A stretch of 64,000 bases of DNA from JAAZHD01 sp012510895 (GCA_050951465.1 JBMNJC010000002.1:117299-181298); one strand, 5' to 3'. Counted from the stretch's first letter, positions 47,155-56,465 are shown. Notes: generated by a model not told the origin, from the sequence alone. A program made the numbers and translations.

Positions 47155-48444
47155 ATGAACGAAAAGTTACAGGCGGGTTTGTATAAATTCAATATTACAC
47201 CGTCAGTGAACGGGCCTATCGTAGGCGGTTTTACTGTACCGACAGCTCAGGATATAATAGATGAATTTTATGCAAATGCACTTGTCATTGATGACGGGAG
47301 CACAGAAGTTGCAGTGGTATCAGTTGATATTATAGGCATTCCTTATAAAGTTTATAAGGACATAGCAGACAAAATAGAAAGCACCTGTGACATACCGGCT
47401 GAAAATGTTATAATAAGTGCAACGCACAACCATACCAGCGTCAGGCTAAAAGAAGACGGCAATGACGTGTATACGGAATATTTAATAGAAGCAGTAGTTT
47501 CAGCAGTATATCTGGCTAAAAAGAGAAAACAGCCTGTAAGAATTGGTGTGGGAAGAAGTGAAAACAGAAACTATGTATTCAACAGAAGGCTTAAAAAACC
47601 AGATGGCTCTATAGTAATGAACTGGATTGACAGAGACTATTTGCAGGATTGCATAGATGACGGCGCTGTTGATCCGGAGCTTATCGTTGTTAAAATAGAA
47701 AATGAAGATAAACAACCAATTGGGTTTATTGTTAATTATGCAAATCACAATAATTCGGTAGGCAATTTAAGAAGGAGTGCCGATATCTCAGGTTATATCG
47801 GGGAACTGCTTAGGAGAATATATGGAGAAGATGTCGTTACCGTATTTCTACTAGGCGCCTGTGGAAATACAAACTGGGTTAACTATAGGGATTATACTCA
47901 GAAAAATGATCCAAAACTTTATCAAAGAATTGCAACCGGCATTACCGGTACCGCCTTAGAAATAATTGCAGAAATGGACTATCCAGAAATCGACAGGATT
48001 GAAATTAACAGCAGGTTACTTAAGATAGCTGAAAGGGCTTACAATGACTATGATGATAAAATTGACAACACATTTGGCGAAATAAAAGATGGCGATATTC
48101 CTGCTGGTTTTAAGTTTTTTAAGGAGGCAAAGGAGAAAAACAAAGATAAACCCCTGGGATTATATGATGTTGATATTCATGTGCTTAAGCTTGGCAAAGA
48201 TATAGTTATAGCTTCTAATCCATGTGAATTATTTACAGAATTCGGCCTTGAAATAAAATCCCAATCACCATTTAAATATACAATGGTTACGGAGCTTACT
48301 AATGGAACTATAGGATATGTTCCAACACTTAAAGCATATGAAGAAGGTGGTTATGAGGTCAGAAAACCGGCAAACAGGGTGGAGAAAAATGCAGGAGAGA
48401 AAATTGTTAAAAACACTGTGGAACTTTTAAAAGAGCTTTATTAA
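47155..48444 (+). CDS. Neutral/alkaline ceramidase-like hydrolase (copy 2)
   Basis: A 429-residue tandem paralogue of the preceding gene, with the shared segment VFNRRLKKPDGSI. Zinc residues are H91 and H93 (ATHNHTS) and H198 (NYANHNN). The nucleophile site reads GNTNWV with N240 for serine. The two copies likely arose by duplication and form subunits or act on related substrates. Strong GGAGGG binding site. Next is a Gfo/Idh/MocA gene, same strand. Confidence 0.82.
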   Translation: MNEKLQAGLYKFNITPSVNGPIVGGFTVPTAQDIIDEFYANALVIDDGSTEVAVVSVDIIGIPYKVYKDIADKIESTCDIPAENVIISATHNHTSVRLKEDGNDVYTEYLIEAVVSAVYLAKKRKQPVRIGVGRSENRNYVFNRRLKKPDGSIVMNWIDRDYLQDCIDDGAVDPELIVVKIENEDKQPIGFIVNYANHNNSVGNLRRSADISGYIGELLRRIYGEDVVTVFLLGACGNTNWVNYRDYTQKNDPKLYQRIATGITGTALEIIAEMDYPEIDRIEINSRLLKIAERAYNDYDDKIDNTFGEIKDGDIPAGFKFFKEAKEKNKDKPLGLYDVDIHVLKLGKDIVIASNPCELFTEFGLEIKSQSPFKYTMVTELTNGTIGYVPTLKAYEEGGYEVRKPANRVEKNAGEKIVKNTVELLKELY

Positions 48445-48484
48445 TGTCTTCCTGAATAAAGAATAGAAAGCAGGTGGAAAAATT

Positions 48485-49525
48485 ATGGGCAAAAAAAAGA
48501 TAAGGTTAGGAGTTATTGGCGCAGGCTCATTCTCAAACTCGCATTTATTAGGCATAAAATATGCAGGCAATGCTGAAGCAGTAGCAATATGTGATATAAT
48601 GGAGGAAAAAGCCAGGAAACAAGCGGAAAAGTTTGGTATTTCTGATTATTATACTGACTATAAAGAACTGTTGAAACGGGATGACATAGATGCGGTAACA
48701 CTCCCTCTTCCTGATCAATTACATGCACAAGTTACTGTTGATGCCTTGCGCGCCGGGAAACATGTTCTCTGCGAGAAGCCCATGGCATTGAATTTAGATG
48801 ATTGCAGACAAATGATAAAAGCAGCCAGAGAAACCGGGAAACAATTGATGATAGGTCAAATAGGAAGGTATACTCCAGGATTTCTGATGGCTAAGAAAAT
48901 GGTTGATGACGGGGTAATAGGCGAGTTGTTTTTTGTAGAATCTGAGTATGCCCATGATTATTCAAAAATAGGCGGTGAAGGCGGCTGGAGAATTACACCG
49001 GAACGTCATCCGGTAATAGGCGGAGGCTGCCATGCGGTTGATTTATTGAGAATGATAGCTGGGGATCCTACAGAGGTGTTTGCTTATGCAAATGGCAAAG
49101 TTCTTACTGATTGGCCTGTTAATGACTGTACTATAGCAGTCATGAAATTTCCCAATAATGTCATAGGCAAAGTTTTGACATCAATAGGATGTAAAAGAAA
49201 ATATACGATGCGCACTGTGATTTACGGTTCAAAGGGCACTATTATTGTTGATAATACAACTCCTACTTTAACATTATTCAAAGAAGAATTTACTCAAATG
49301 GATGAGTTTAAAAATCTGCATCAGCAAGCAGTTGAACTGAAGATTCCAGTTGCTATTAATAATCACAACTTTGAGGCTGAAGTAAGAGATTTTTGTGAAT
49401 GTATTCTGGAAGGCAAACCCGTATTGACAGATGGAGTTGAAGGAGCTTCGACGGTGGCAGTATGCCTGGCTATTGTAGAATCTGAACAAAAAGAAGAAAA
49501 GATAAAATTGGAATACAATTTTTAA
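48485..49525 (+). CDS. Gfo/Idh/MocA family oxidoreductase
   Basis: A 346-residue dehydrogenase with Rossmann motif GVIGAGSFS near 9-17, the CEKPMALN signature near 98-105, and a GGCHAVDLLRM segment in the second domain. It is the last gene of the ceramidase-like run and ends before a strong terminator. It may reduce or oxidise the product released by the hydrolases, or perform the NAD-dependent oxidation-elimination chemistry seen in GH109-like members. It has no extracellular signal. Substrate unknown. Confidence 0.88.
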   Translation: MGKKKIRLGVIGAGSFSNSHLLGIKYAGNAEAVAICDIMEEKARKQAEKFGISDYYTDYKELLKRDDIDAVTLPLPDQLHAQVTVDALRAGKHVLCEKPMALNLDDCRQMIKAARETGKQLMIGQIGRYTPGFLMAKKMVDDGVIGELFFVESEYAHDYSKIGGEGGWRITPERHPVIGGGCHAVDLLRMIAGDPTEVFAYANGKVLTDWPVNDCTIAVMKFPNNVIGKVLTSIGCKRKYTMRTVIYGSKGTIIVDNTTPTLTLFKEEFTQMDEFKNLHQQAVELKIPVAINNHNFEAEVRDFCECILEGKPVLTDGVEGASTVAVCLAIVESEQKEEKIKLEYNF

Positions 49526-49594
49526 TAAAGAGTTTTAGTCTGATGTAAGCGTATGTTAAAGATTTTATTACATAGTTTTATAGTGCTTTTAAAT

Positions 49595-49619
49595 AAAGGG
49601 GATAAATGTCCCCTTTTTT
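49595..49619 (+). terminator. Rho-independent terminator
   Basis: AAAGGGGA (49595-49602) pairs with TCCCCTTT (49609-49616) across a six-base loop and continues into more T. It ends the ceramidase-like/Gfo operon. Confidence 0.85.
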
Positions 49620-49665
49620 GAGTTGATTTGTTTTCATTTGACAGCTGTCTTTAAGGGGGATTAGC

Positions 49666-50553
49666 ATGGCTCACTACAAAAGGTATTTTTTGTATGAAGA
49701 AATATCCATTAATAGTATAATTACATTTTATTATTTGGAGCTGGCTAAGAATTATAACATAATGGGCGAAAAACATGATTTCTGGGAGTTTGTGTATGTA
49801 GATAAAGGCAGTCTTGAAGTTTACACAGACAGTTATCAAATCAAGTTAAATCAGGGGGAAATTATATTTTACAAGCCCAACGAATTTCATGCAGGACGGG
49901 CAGACCAAAATAATGCTCCGAATTTATTTATTGTATCTTTTGACTGTAATTCACCAATCATGAAATTTTTTAATAATAAAACTTTTCGGATTGATAAAGA
50001 TGAACAGATTGTTTTGTCAAAGCTGATGAAAGAAGGAAGCTGGGCTTTTGATCCGCCGGCTGGCTCACTGCAAATGAGTTATCCGAAAAAAGATTATAAA
50101 GCTCCATTTGCAAGTGAACAAATGTTTAAAAATTATTTGGAAATACTGCTCATATCGTTTATTAGAAAAGGTGAAAAAATTAGGAATTACAACAGCTTAA
50201 GCCGCATAAATGAAGAAAACAAAAATATAGAATTAACTTCAAAAGTTATAGAATACATGAAAGATAATATATCCAGCAATATGACAGTAGAACAAATATG
50301 TTCGATTTTTGGAATCAGCAGAGCAGCTCTCATGCATACTTTTAAGGGAATTACCGGCCTTGGGGTGAAAGAGTACTTTAATAAGTTGAAAATAGAACAG
50401 GCAAAGAGGCTGATCAGGGAAGAAAACCTTAATTTCACAGAGATTGCGGAAAGATTAGCTTACAGCGGCTTGCATTATTTCTCCAGAAGATTTAAAAAGG
50501 AGACGGGAATGTCTCCTTCTGAATATTCACGTTCAGTAAAAGCCAGGTGTTAG
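49666..50553 (+). CDS. AraC family regulator with N-terminal cupin
   Basis: A 295-residue regulator. The cupin-type sensor domain is at about 1-110 (HDFWEFVYVDKGSLEVY ... NQGEIIFYKPNEFH), and two helix-turn-helix motifs lie at about 195-292 (TVEQICSIFGISRAALMHTFK; FTEIAERLAYSGLHYFSRRFK). Such proteins usually activate sugar operons when a small ligand is bound. Located right after the ceramidase-like run and tail to tail with a Gfo/Idh/MocA gene: their stop codons overlap by four bases. Confidence 0.9.
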   Translation: MAHYKRYFLYEEISINSIITFYYLELAKNYNIMGEKHDFWEFVYVDKGSLEVYTDSYQIKLNQGEIIFYKPNEFHAGRADQNNAPNLFIVSFDCNSPIMKFFNNKTFRIDKDEQIVLSKLMKEGSWAFDPPAGSLQMSYPKKDYKAPFASEQMFKNYLEILLISFIRKGEKIRNYNSLSRINEENKNIELTSKVIEYMKDNISSNMTVEQICSIFGISRAALMHTFKGITGLGVKEYFNKLKIEQAKRLIREENLNFTEIAERLAYSGLHYFSRRFKKETGMSPSEYSRSVKARC

Positions 50554-51605
50554 ATATTTCTCCAATCATCATCCAGACCTAAACCGCTTAAGTCAGCTAT
50601 TGTGTTTTGTTGTTCAGCCTCATAAAGGCGCCAGATAACACGTAAGCCTTGTAGACTTGAAGGACCGTCCGTTAATGGTTTAGTCTTGTTTTTAATACAA
50701 TCCAGGAAGTGGCGGATTTCATACTGAGTTTTTTTGGAACCGTCATCTTCAACCATGAGGACTTTAGTTTTTGATTCAGTATCCATATTTGCCTGTTCCG
50801 GTCTCATCTGGCTGTGCAAATAAAGCTTTCCTTCCGCCTTGTTATATTCCAGCATTCCCTCGGTACAGTGAATATGGAAACTATAACCCAGACGAGTGCC
50901 TCTTGCACCCCAGGTGCCGAAATGGTAACCCAAGGCACCATTCTCAAATTCTATTACTGCATTACTTGTACCTTCCTTCTCCATCCATGGAGTTCCAAAA
51001 TTAGTTCCTACATGGACACCACGAACCGGTTTACCTAAAAACCAAAGCAATAGGTCTACATAATGACAGCCATGACTGAAGAATTGTCCTCCTCCAAGTC
51101 TCTTGGCAGACAAAGCCCAATGACCTTCATGATATTTTGTTAATTGTTCTGTCCATATAGACATCTGAAATGCTTCTCCATAGGTCTTGGAATCAACCAA
51201 TTCTTTCATCTTCATGATAATGGGCCAATAGCGTACCGGATATGCGGTCATCAGTACTAATTCCTTCTGTTCAGCTGTTTCTATAAGCTTAATGCATTCT
51301 TCTTCTGTATTGCACATAGGTTTTTCCATTAATACATGTTTACCTGCATTTAAGAAAAACATTCCACACTCAAAATGAAGATCATGGGGAAGAGCAATAA
51401 GTACTGCATCTACATAATCTGCCATATCCCTGTAATCGGTAAATGAATGCTCAGCACCTACATTTTTGGCAGCTTTTTCAGCCCTCTCAGGGATAATATC
51501 ACATGTAGCAGTAATCTCCATAACATCCATTAAATCTGAATACGCATTCTGATGGCTGCCGGCCATTCCTCCACAACCGATTATTCCCATTCGTATTTTT
51601 GACAA
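50550..51605 (-). CDS. Gfo/Idh/MocA family oxidoreductase
   Basis: I choose TTG 51605 as start, eight bases after AGGGGGG; the ATG at 51638 has no binding site. The 351-residue product begins LSKIRMGIIGCGGMAGSH with the Rossmann loop at about 8-16 and the signature MEKPMCNT near 94. A GGGQFFSHGCHYVDLLLWF segment sits in domain two. Third member of this family in the window. Its 3' end overlaps the convergent AraC gene by four bases. Confidence 0.87.
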   Translation of the reverse strand: MSKIRMGIIGCGGMAGSHQNAYSDLMDVMEITATCDIIPERAEKAAKNVGAEHSFTDYRDMADYVDAVLIALPHDLHFECGMFFLNAGKHVLMEKPMCNTEEECIKLIETAEQKELVLMTAYPVRYWPIIMKMKELVDSKTYGEAFQMSIWTEQLTKYHEGHWALSAKRLGGGQFFSHGCHYVDLLLWFLGKPVRGVHVGTNFGTPWMEKEGTSNAVIEFENGALGYHFGTWGARGTRLGYSFHIHCTEGMLEYNKAEGKLYLHSQMRPEQANMDTESKTKVLMVEDDGSKKTQYEIRHFLDCIKNKTKPLTDGPSSLQGLRVIWRLYEAEQQNTIADLSGLGLDDDWRNI

Positions 51606-51735
51606 TTGAAGCGCCCCCCTATGTGAATTTTTATTCATCTATATTTTAGATGTTATTACTATTTTAAACTTGATTTGAATAAAAGTCTTTGTAATTTAGT
51701 ATTTGAAATTTACATAAATGTTTATTATGAAAAAT

Positions 51736-51759
51736 AAAAAGGTTCGAAAGAACCTTTTT
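51736..51759. terminator. Bidirectional terminator, GAAA loop
   Basis: AAAAAGGTTC (51736-51745) and GAACCTTTTT (51750-51759) form a 10-base-pair stem closed by a GAAA tetraloop, with T-runs in both directions. It serves mainly the minus-strand TIM-like gene ending at 51823. Confidence 0.88.
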
Positions 51760-51822
51760 AACATGTATATTGTATATTAATAAATATATTAAAACATGGT
51801 ATGTATTGATTACACCTGAATA

Positions 51823-52521
51823 TTATTTATGCCGTTCATCCCATGCTCTTCTTACCGCAGAAATCATTTCCTCAATCATGGCAGCCGGATCTTCTGCTTT
51901 AAAGATTGCACTGCTGGAACCGGTAGCAATTGCACCCTGTTTAATTACATTATAAACGTCTTCACCGTTGCTGATGCCTGCAGCAGTAAGCACCTTGATT
52001 TCCGGGTTAACAGCATGAACTGCATCGATAGCTCTTTGGAAATAATCCATATCGCTGGTTTTTCCGGTACCGATCAATTCCGGCTGTTCTGCCACTATAA
52101 TATCAGGTCCTAAGTTGGCAATGGCTGCTGCTTCTTCAATAGTATCAGCACACACTATAGTTGCCAGATCAAGCTCATTGGCTCTTTTAATACAAGCATT
52201 CAACTCGGCCAGACTAACGCGTTTTTCCGAATGATTTAACATTACACCGGTGGCACCAGCATATTTTACGGCTTCCGGCAAAACGGAACCCAGGCCTCTG
52301 CCGATTGGAAGAGAGTCCATATGTTGTGCAAAAACCAATAAGTTCTTTGTTTCTTTTGCAATAAAAGGAATATCGGTATATTGAGGAGTTAAAATGATTT
52401 GCACATCATATTTTTCTGAAACCCGGTCAGCTACCTTGGCTAAATAAATCATCTCGTCTCCATAACAATATGCTTTTGGACCGATTTCAAAAAAAGGTTC
52501 TTTAATTTTTACTTTACTCAT
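51823..52521 (-). CDS. Triosephosphate isomerase-like protein (copy 2)
   Basis: Start at ATG 52521 after AGGTG; an upstream in-frame ATG at 52569 is unsupported. The 232-residue product is a paralogue of the protein at 30590, with K16 (EIGPKAY), H97 (NHSEKR) and E145 (AEQPELIGTG) at the triosephosphate isomerase catalytic positions. It is also short and archaeal-like. No kinase or aldolase gene is adjacent here; it is a monocistronic gene with its own terminator. It may isomerise a tetrulose or other small sugar phosphate. Confidence 0.84.
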   Translation of the reverse strand: MSKVKIKEPFFEIGPKAYCYGDEMIYLAKVADRVSEKYDVQIILTPQYTDIPFIAKETKNLLVFAQHMDSLPIGRGLGSVLPEAVKYAGATGVMLNHSEKRVSLAELNACIKRANELDLATIVCADTIEEAAAIANLGPDIIVAEQPELIGTGKTSDMDYFQRAIDAVHAVNPEIKVLTAAGISNGEDVYNVIKQGAIATGSSSAIFKAEDPAAMIEEMISAVRRAWDERHK

Positions 52522-52610
52522 ACTTGCACCTACCCTTTTTATTACTATTGTACAAGGATACTGTACCACAAATCAGCTTTTAAGTCACTATTTGAACACA
52601 TGAATTTAAA

Positions 52611-52644
52611 AACCCGAATTTCAGACGAAAATCGGGTTCTTTTT
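52611..52644. terminator. Terminator, both directions
   Basis: AACCCGA (52611-52617) pairs with TCGGGTT (52632-52638), and the inner TTTC/GAAA also pairs around AGAC. T-runs follow on both strands. It probably ends the DUF378 gene on the minus strand. Confidence 0.75.
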
Positions 52645-52686
52645 AATGTATTTCGCCGTCAATTATGTATTTATGAGCTTAACAAA

Positions 52687-52887
52687 TCAGGAAATGTTTT
52701 TTTTACGTTCGCGGAAAAGCAGGGTGATACAGTACAGACCGGCTAATCCTACCAGACCGTATACTATGCGGCTGAGCAGAGCATCCTGTCCTCCGAATAT
52801 GGAAGCCACCAAATCGAATTGGAATAAGGCTATCAGACCCCAGTTAATGGCTCCGATTATTACAAGAATCAATGATAATCTATCCAC
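52687..52887 (-). CDS. DUF378 small membrane protein
   Basis: With GTG 52887 as the start (AAAGGAAG seven bases upstream) the product has 66 residues. It has two hydrophobic helices, around 5-22 with the family signature GAINWGLIAL, and around 38-57 (RIVYGLVGLAGLYCI), ending in a charged tail. DUF378 proteins are inner-membrane proteins of unknown role. It is monocistronic and divergent from yhbY. Confidence 0.82.
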   Translation of the reverse strand: MDRLSLILVIIGAINWGLIALFQFDLVASIFGGQDALLSRIVYGLVGLAGLYCITLLFRERKKNIS

Positions 52888-52979
52888 TCTTACACTTCCT
52901 TTCGTCCAATGTTTTACAATGCTATTATTTGCAAAAATATAGAAAATAACCATATTAGTTTAGTTAGAGGAATAATGAA

Positions 52980-53009
52980 TTGACAAGCTTAAGTAATGAT
53001 TGTTATACT
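52980..53009 (+). promoter_or_regulatory. Promoter of yhbY
   Basis: TTGACA (52980-52985) and TATACT (53004-53009) with an 18-base spacer and a TG one base before the -10. About 90 bases before the yhbY start. Confidence 0.7.
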
Positions 53010-53099
53010 GAACTCGAAAAATGAAATTCCAATAAGCTAAAGAAATGAATTCCGGGCTGTAATTGGGTTCGATGCCGGCCTTGGAGGAAGGTGTATGAT

Positions 53100-53390
53100 A
53101 TGTTGACAAGCAAACAAAGAAGTTATCTTCGAAAACTGGCCAATAGCCAGGATGCAATTTTTCAAATCGGCAAGGGCGGAATTACCCCTGCCGTGGTGAA
53201 TCAGGTTGAAGAAGCGCTGGAGGCCAGGGAATTGATTAAGATTCATGTCCTGGATAATTCCGATCTCTCACCCAGGGATGCCTGTGACATTATTGTGGAA
53301 AAAACCGGGGCAGAGCCTGTTCAGGTAATAGGAAGCAAGTTTGTAGTATATAGAAGGTCTTCAAAAAACCCTGAAATACAACTGCCTTAA
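53100..53390 (+). CDS. yhbY: YhbY family RNA-binding (CRM domain) protein
   Basis: The product from ATG 53100 has 96 residues (an in-frame ATG at 53091 is also possible). It is a single CRM domain: MLTSKQRSYLRKLAN at the start, the basic GKGGITP loop at about 24-30 and a GSKFVVYRR end strand. Such proteins bind the large ribosomal subunit precursor in assembly. Binding site GGAGGAAGGTG. Full length, closed by a terminator. Confidence 0.93.
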   Translation: MLTSKQRSYLRKLANSQDAIFQIGKGGITPAVVNQVEEALEARELIKIHVLDNSDLSPRDACDIIVEKTGAEPVQVIGSKFVVYRRSSKNPEIQLP

Positions 53391-53397
53391 AGAGGAA

Positions 53398-53434
53398 AAA
53401 AGATCACTTCCGATATATACGGAAGTGATCTTTT
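53398..53434 (+). terminator. Terminator after yhbY
   Basis: A 15-base-pair perfect stem (53398-53412 with 53420-53434) and seven-base loop, ending in TTTT. The flanking A-run makes it usable by the convergent Dps gene also. Confidence 0.9.
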
Positions 53435-53496
53435 CACAACGACTGGCTTTTATTGCTGTTTTCCTATTTATATTTATATTTCAGAAGCTTATTTGT

Positions 53497-53931
53497 TTAA
53501 GCCAGCATGGATCTTATAAACCATAACTCCTTGCTGTAGCCGGCCACATGTTCTTCAAACTCCATTACTACCTCAAAATCATCGTCTTCATCTGCTTCAT
53601 TTCGGATATCTGTTGCTAATTTTTTCATTTCATTTAAATAACCTTCGAGAATTTTAACAGTTTCTTCACAAGTGAATTTATCGCCGTCCAGCTCTTTAAT
53701 TGTAGCGTTTTGCAGGTAATCGGAAAGCTTTGTTAAAGGCTTCTCACCCTTCATCTTGAGAAGCTCTGCTACTGCATCATATTTTTCAAAAAAATCATCA
53801 TATAATTTCTCAGTATATTCATGAATTTCAACAAACTGCTTTCCTACAACATTCCAGTGCAGATTATGTAGGTTAGCATTTAATACAGCCAGATTTGACA
53901 AATATTCATTTAATTTAGCATAGTTTTTCAT
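53497..53931 (-). CDS. dps: Dps/ferritin-like iron-storage protein
   Basis: Start ATG 53931 with AAAGGAGGA before it. The 144-residue four-helix protein has the Dps ferroxidase pattern NLHWNVVGKQFVEIHEYTEKLYDDFFEKYDAVAELL, in which His, Asp and Glu from two subunits bind iron. It lacks the lysine-rich N-terminal tail used for DNA binding, so iron detoxification is the likely role. Monocistronic; about 130 bases separate it from the next promoter. Confidence 0.92.
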   Translation of the reverse strand: MKNYAKLNEYLSNLAVLNANLHNLHWNVVGKQFVEIHEYTEKLYDDFFEKYDAVAELLKMKGEKPLTKLSDYLQNATIKELDGDKFTCEETVKILEGYLNEMKKLATDIRNEADEDDDFEVVMEFEEHVAGYSKELWFIRSMLA

Positions 53932-54060
53932 TTTATTCCTCCTTTTATATCCCAGCAAATATATTGTATTTCTATGTCTTATTATATTAATACCCAGTCA
54001 TAAGAATTATAAACAATGATATGGGGCATCACCTGTATTTTTCTCTGCCCGGATGGTGGA

Positions 54061-54089
54061 TTGACAACCATTTTTTTGGCTGTTATACT
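54061..54089 (+). promoter_or_regulatory. Extended -10 promoter
   Basis: Perfect TTGACA at 54061-54066, a 17-base spacer, TATACT at 54084-54089 and TG at 54081-54082, all close to consensus. It drives the ceramidase-like operon starting at 54211, with a leader of about 115 bases. Confidence 0.78.
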
Positions 54090-54210
54090 AGGCATTGAAA
54101 TAGCAAATTGCTGCATTTTTTTTGATTGATGTCACATTTAACCAATGGGGCTGGACACAGTTTTCTGCTAAGGTACCAGAAGTCGATAAAACGAAGGGAG
54201 TTTGATTTGT

Positions 54211-55512
54211 ATGTTATATGCAGGGGTCAGCGAAAAAAATATCACTCCGGATTTTCCAGCGCTTTTATCCGGGTACCCCCTACCAAAAGATCGTTATCAT
54301 GAAGAAGTGCATGATGACTTAAAAGCCCACATTTTCTACCTGAATAATGAAGAAACAGACCTCGTAATCATTACGCTCGATTTGATCAGTTATTCCAAGC
54401 GAAGAGTTAAAATGGTCAGAGAACAAATTCAGAAAGTTTGTCAAATCGAACCAGGTAATATTCTCATATCTGCTACTCATACCCACTCAGGGCCGGTAAC
54501 CGGCAGTGTTCCTTTCTTAAGCGACAACAGAGAAATGTATCCCCACTATCTGGATAAAGTCAATAATCTAATAGTCGAGGGCGTGAAGGAAGCTAAAGAT
54601 TCAGCTTTTCCTGCAAAAATAGCAATGGGGAAGGGAATATGCGGCAAGGAACAGGGTGTCGGCGGCAACCGGCGGCATAAAGACGGTCCTGCAGATCCTG
54701 AAGTCTGGGTAACGGGCATCAAGGATTCTGATGATAATCTCAGAGGTGTTTTAGTGAATTACGCACTGCATCCTACCTTCCTTCATGCGGAAAGCAGGGT
54801 TATAACTGCGGATTATCCGGCTTTTATTTATGAGTATTTCCAAAGCAAAAATCCTGATTTGGTGGTTGGTTTCCATACCGGGGCAGCAGGCAACCAATCT
54901 TCCCGCCATTTCAGAACAGGTCAAACCTTTGAGGAGGCAAAACGTGTCGGCTATGCAATAGCAGCCGAGGCAGAAAGGGTTTTATCGCAACTCACCTATG
55001 AAGATGATGTTAAGTTATTTGCAACTCATGCTGAACTCTATCCCGAAATTAAACGCATTCCATCTGTTGAAGAAGCAAGAGCCCAACAGATAGAAGCAGA
55101 AACCAGGTATAAGAACTCAGTAAAAAACAAGGAGCCATATCCGGTACAGCGTACCCTTGAATGTGCTTTGATTGGCGCCAACAGAATGTTAAGCAGGGCG
55201 GAAGCCGGGGACAAGGTTATGGAAGGCATTATGGCAAATTCACCTTTTGAAATATTTGTTATGGGCATAGGTGAAAACAGAATTGTAGCTTGTCCGTGTG
55301 AGATCTTCGTGGAATTTGCCCTGAGGTTAAAGAAGGAGTCACCTTACAAAAACACCTACCTTGCCAGCACTTCCAATGGATACGGCAGCGGATATGTATG
55401 CACTCCGGAATCTTATGATGAAGGCGGCTATGAGCCGACTGTATCCATGTATGAAAGAACAGTCGGAGACGCTATAATCGATAAGGCTTTGGAACTGCTG
55501 AGAGAGAATTAA
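54211..55512 (+). CDS. Neutral/alkaline ceramidase-like hydrolase (copy 3)
   Basis: ATG 54211 follows AAGGGAG by ten bases; TTG 54202 is too close to it. The 433-residue protein has zinc residues H90 and H92 (ATHTHSGP) and H187 (NYALHPTF). Unlike copies 1 and 2 it keeps a serine (S230, GNQSS) at the nucleophile position. It is more distant in sequence from them. No signal peptide. It is followed by creatininase-family, NagB-like and NagA genes, suggesting an intracellular amide-bond hydrolase in an amino-sugar-like route. Confidence 0.83.
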   Translation: MLYAGVSEKNITPDFPALLSGYPLPKDRYHEEVHDDLKAHIFYLNNEETDLVIITLDLISYSKRRVKMVREQIQKVCQIEPGNILISATHTHSGPVTGSVPFLSDNREMYPHYLDKVNNLIVEGVKEAKDSAFPAKIAMGKGICGKEQGVGGNRRHKDGPADPEVWVTGIKDSDDNLRGVLVNYALHPTFLHAESRVITADYPAFIYEYFQSKNPDLVVGFHTGAAGNQSSRHFRTGQTFEEAKRVGYAIAAEAERVLSQLTYEDDVKLFATHAELYPEIKRIPSVEEARAQQIEAETRYKNSVKNKEPYPVQRTLECALIGANRMLSRAEAGDKVMEGIMANSPFEIFVMGIGENRIVACPCEIFVEFALRLKKESPYKNTYLASTSNGYGSGYVCTPESYDEGGYEPTVSMYERTVGDAIIDKALELLREN

Positions 55513-55576
55513 CAGAGTTAACGGTATCATAAAGATGCCGTCGCCATATGGATAAAAATAACAGGAGGGAAATATT

Positions 55577-56335
55577 ATGTCTTATTATTATGGAGAACTA
55601 AACTATGTACAAATTCAGGAAGCTATTGACAAGAATTCAGTCATAATTCTGCCAATAGGCACTACAGAAGAACACGGCAAGCATCTGCCCGTAGAAACCG
55701 ATGCAATGATTGCCAAATATGTAGGAGATAAACTGGGAGCTGCATGCCAGGAAGCAGGTATTCCCGTATTGGTAATGCGCACCATCCACTATGGTTTTTC
55801 CATGTCAGTGGTAAGAAAATGGCCTGGATGTCCCAATATTAATACCCGAACCTTTATGGACTATATTTACAGCATGGTTGAATCCCTGATTAAAGAAGGC
55901 TTCAGAAAAATTGTTCTCTTAACCTGCCATGGCAACCATGACAGTCTGCTTCGCACTGTAATGAGGGAAATTGCTGACGCTCACAATGTTTACATTATGA
56001 CTTTGGCACCATTTGCGCTTGCAAAAGATACCTATGAAAGGTTGAAAAAAGATCCTGAAGGGGACATTCATGGCGGAGAATATGAAACCTCCTGCATGCT
56101 TCATATTGCCCCTGAACTGGTTGACACATCAGCTTACACAAACGTGGATGCCATTCGCTGCAATACACCCCTTCGCGGTCCTGTATCAACATGGGGTCTG
56201 CAGAAAACCCAAACCGGTCTTTTTGGAGATCCGACCTATGCCACAGCTGAATTAGGAAAGGCATGTCTGGAAGCAGCTGTTGAAAAAGGCGTGGAATATA
56301 TTAAAGCATACTATGAACATAACGAGCAAAGCTGA
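55577..56335 (+). CDS. Creatininase family amidohydrolase
   Basis: A 252-residue protein with the family metal motifs PIGTTEEHGKHLPVETD (about 27-43; Glu, His and Asp ligands), NGNHD-like CHGNHD near 115-120 and HGGEYETSCML near 162-172. Family members open cyclic amides (creatinine) or remove formyl groups. Context (ceramidase-like before, NagB-like and NagA after) suggests a lactam or formamide of a sugar or amine. Binding site GGAGGG seven bases before the ATG. Confidence 0.9.
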   Translation: MSYYYGELNYVQIQEAIDKNSVIILPIGTTEEHGKHLPVETDAMIAKYVGDKLGAACQEAGIPVLVMRTIHYGFSMSVVRKWPGCPNINTRTFMDYIYSMVESLIKEGFRKIVLLTCHGNHDSLLRTVMREIADAHNVYIMTLAPFALAKDTYERLKKDPEGDIHGGEYETSCMLHIAPELVDTSAYTNVDAIRCNTPLRGPVSTWGLQKTQTGLFGDPTYATAELGKACLEAAVEKGVEYIKAYYEHNEQS

Positions 56336-56465
56336 GTTTAATTAACGAATAATGTGGTAGATATATTACATAGATCTAATCAGATTTATGCAGTATATCT
56401 ACCTTGGAGCAAAATGGATAAAACAACAAGACTATGGAAGATGAGAGAGCGAGGAGATGAGTATA

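Noticed and set aside
45798..48444. True ceramidases acting on host sphingolipids
   Set aside because: No export signals and the nucleophile serine is missing in both copies.
49543..49558. Catabolite-response-like element ATGTAAGCGTATGTTA
   Set aside because: The second half does not fit the cre consensus (ends TGTTA instead of WWWCAW), and it lies after a stop codon.
53050..53085. tRNA-like T-arm (GGGTTCGATGCC)
   Set aside because: No acceptor stem, D-arm or anticodon arm can be folded around it; it is the yhbY leader.
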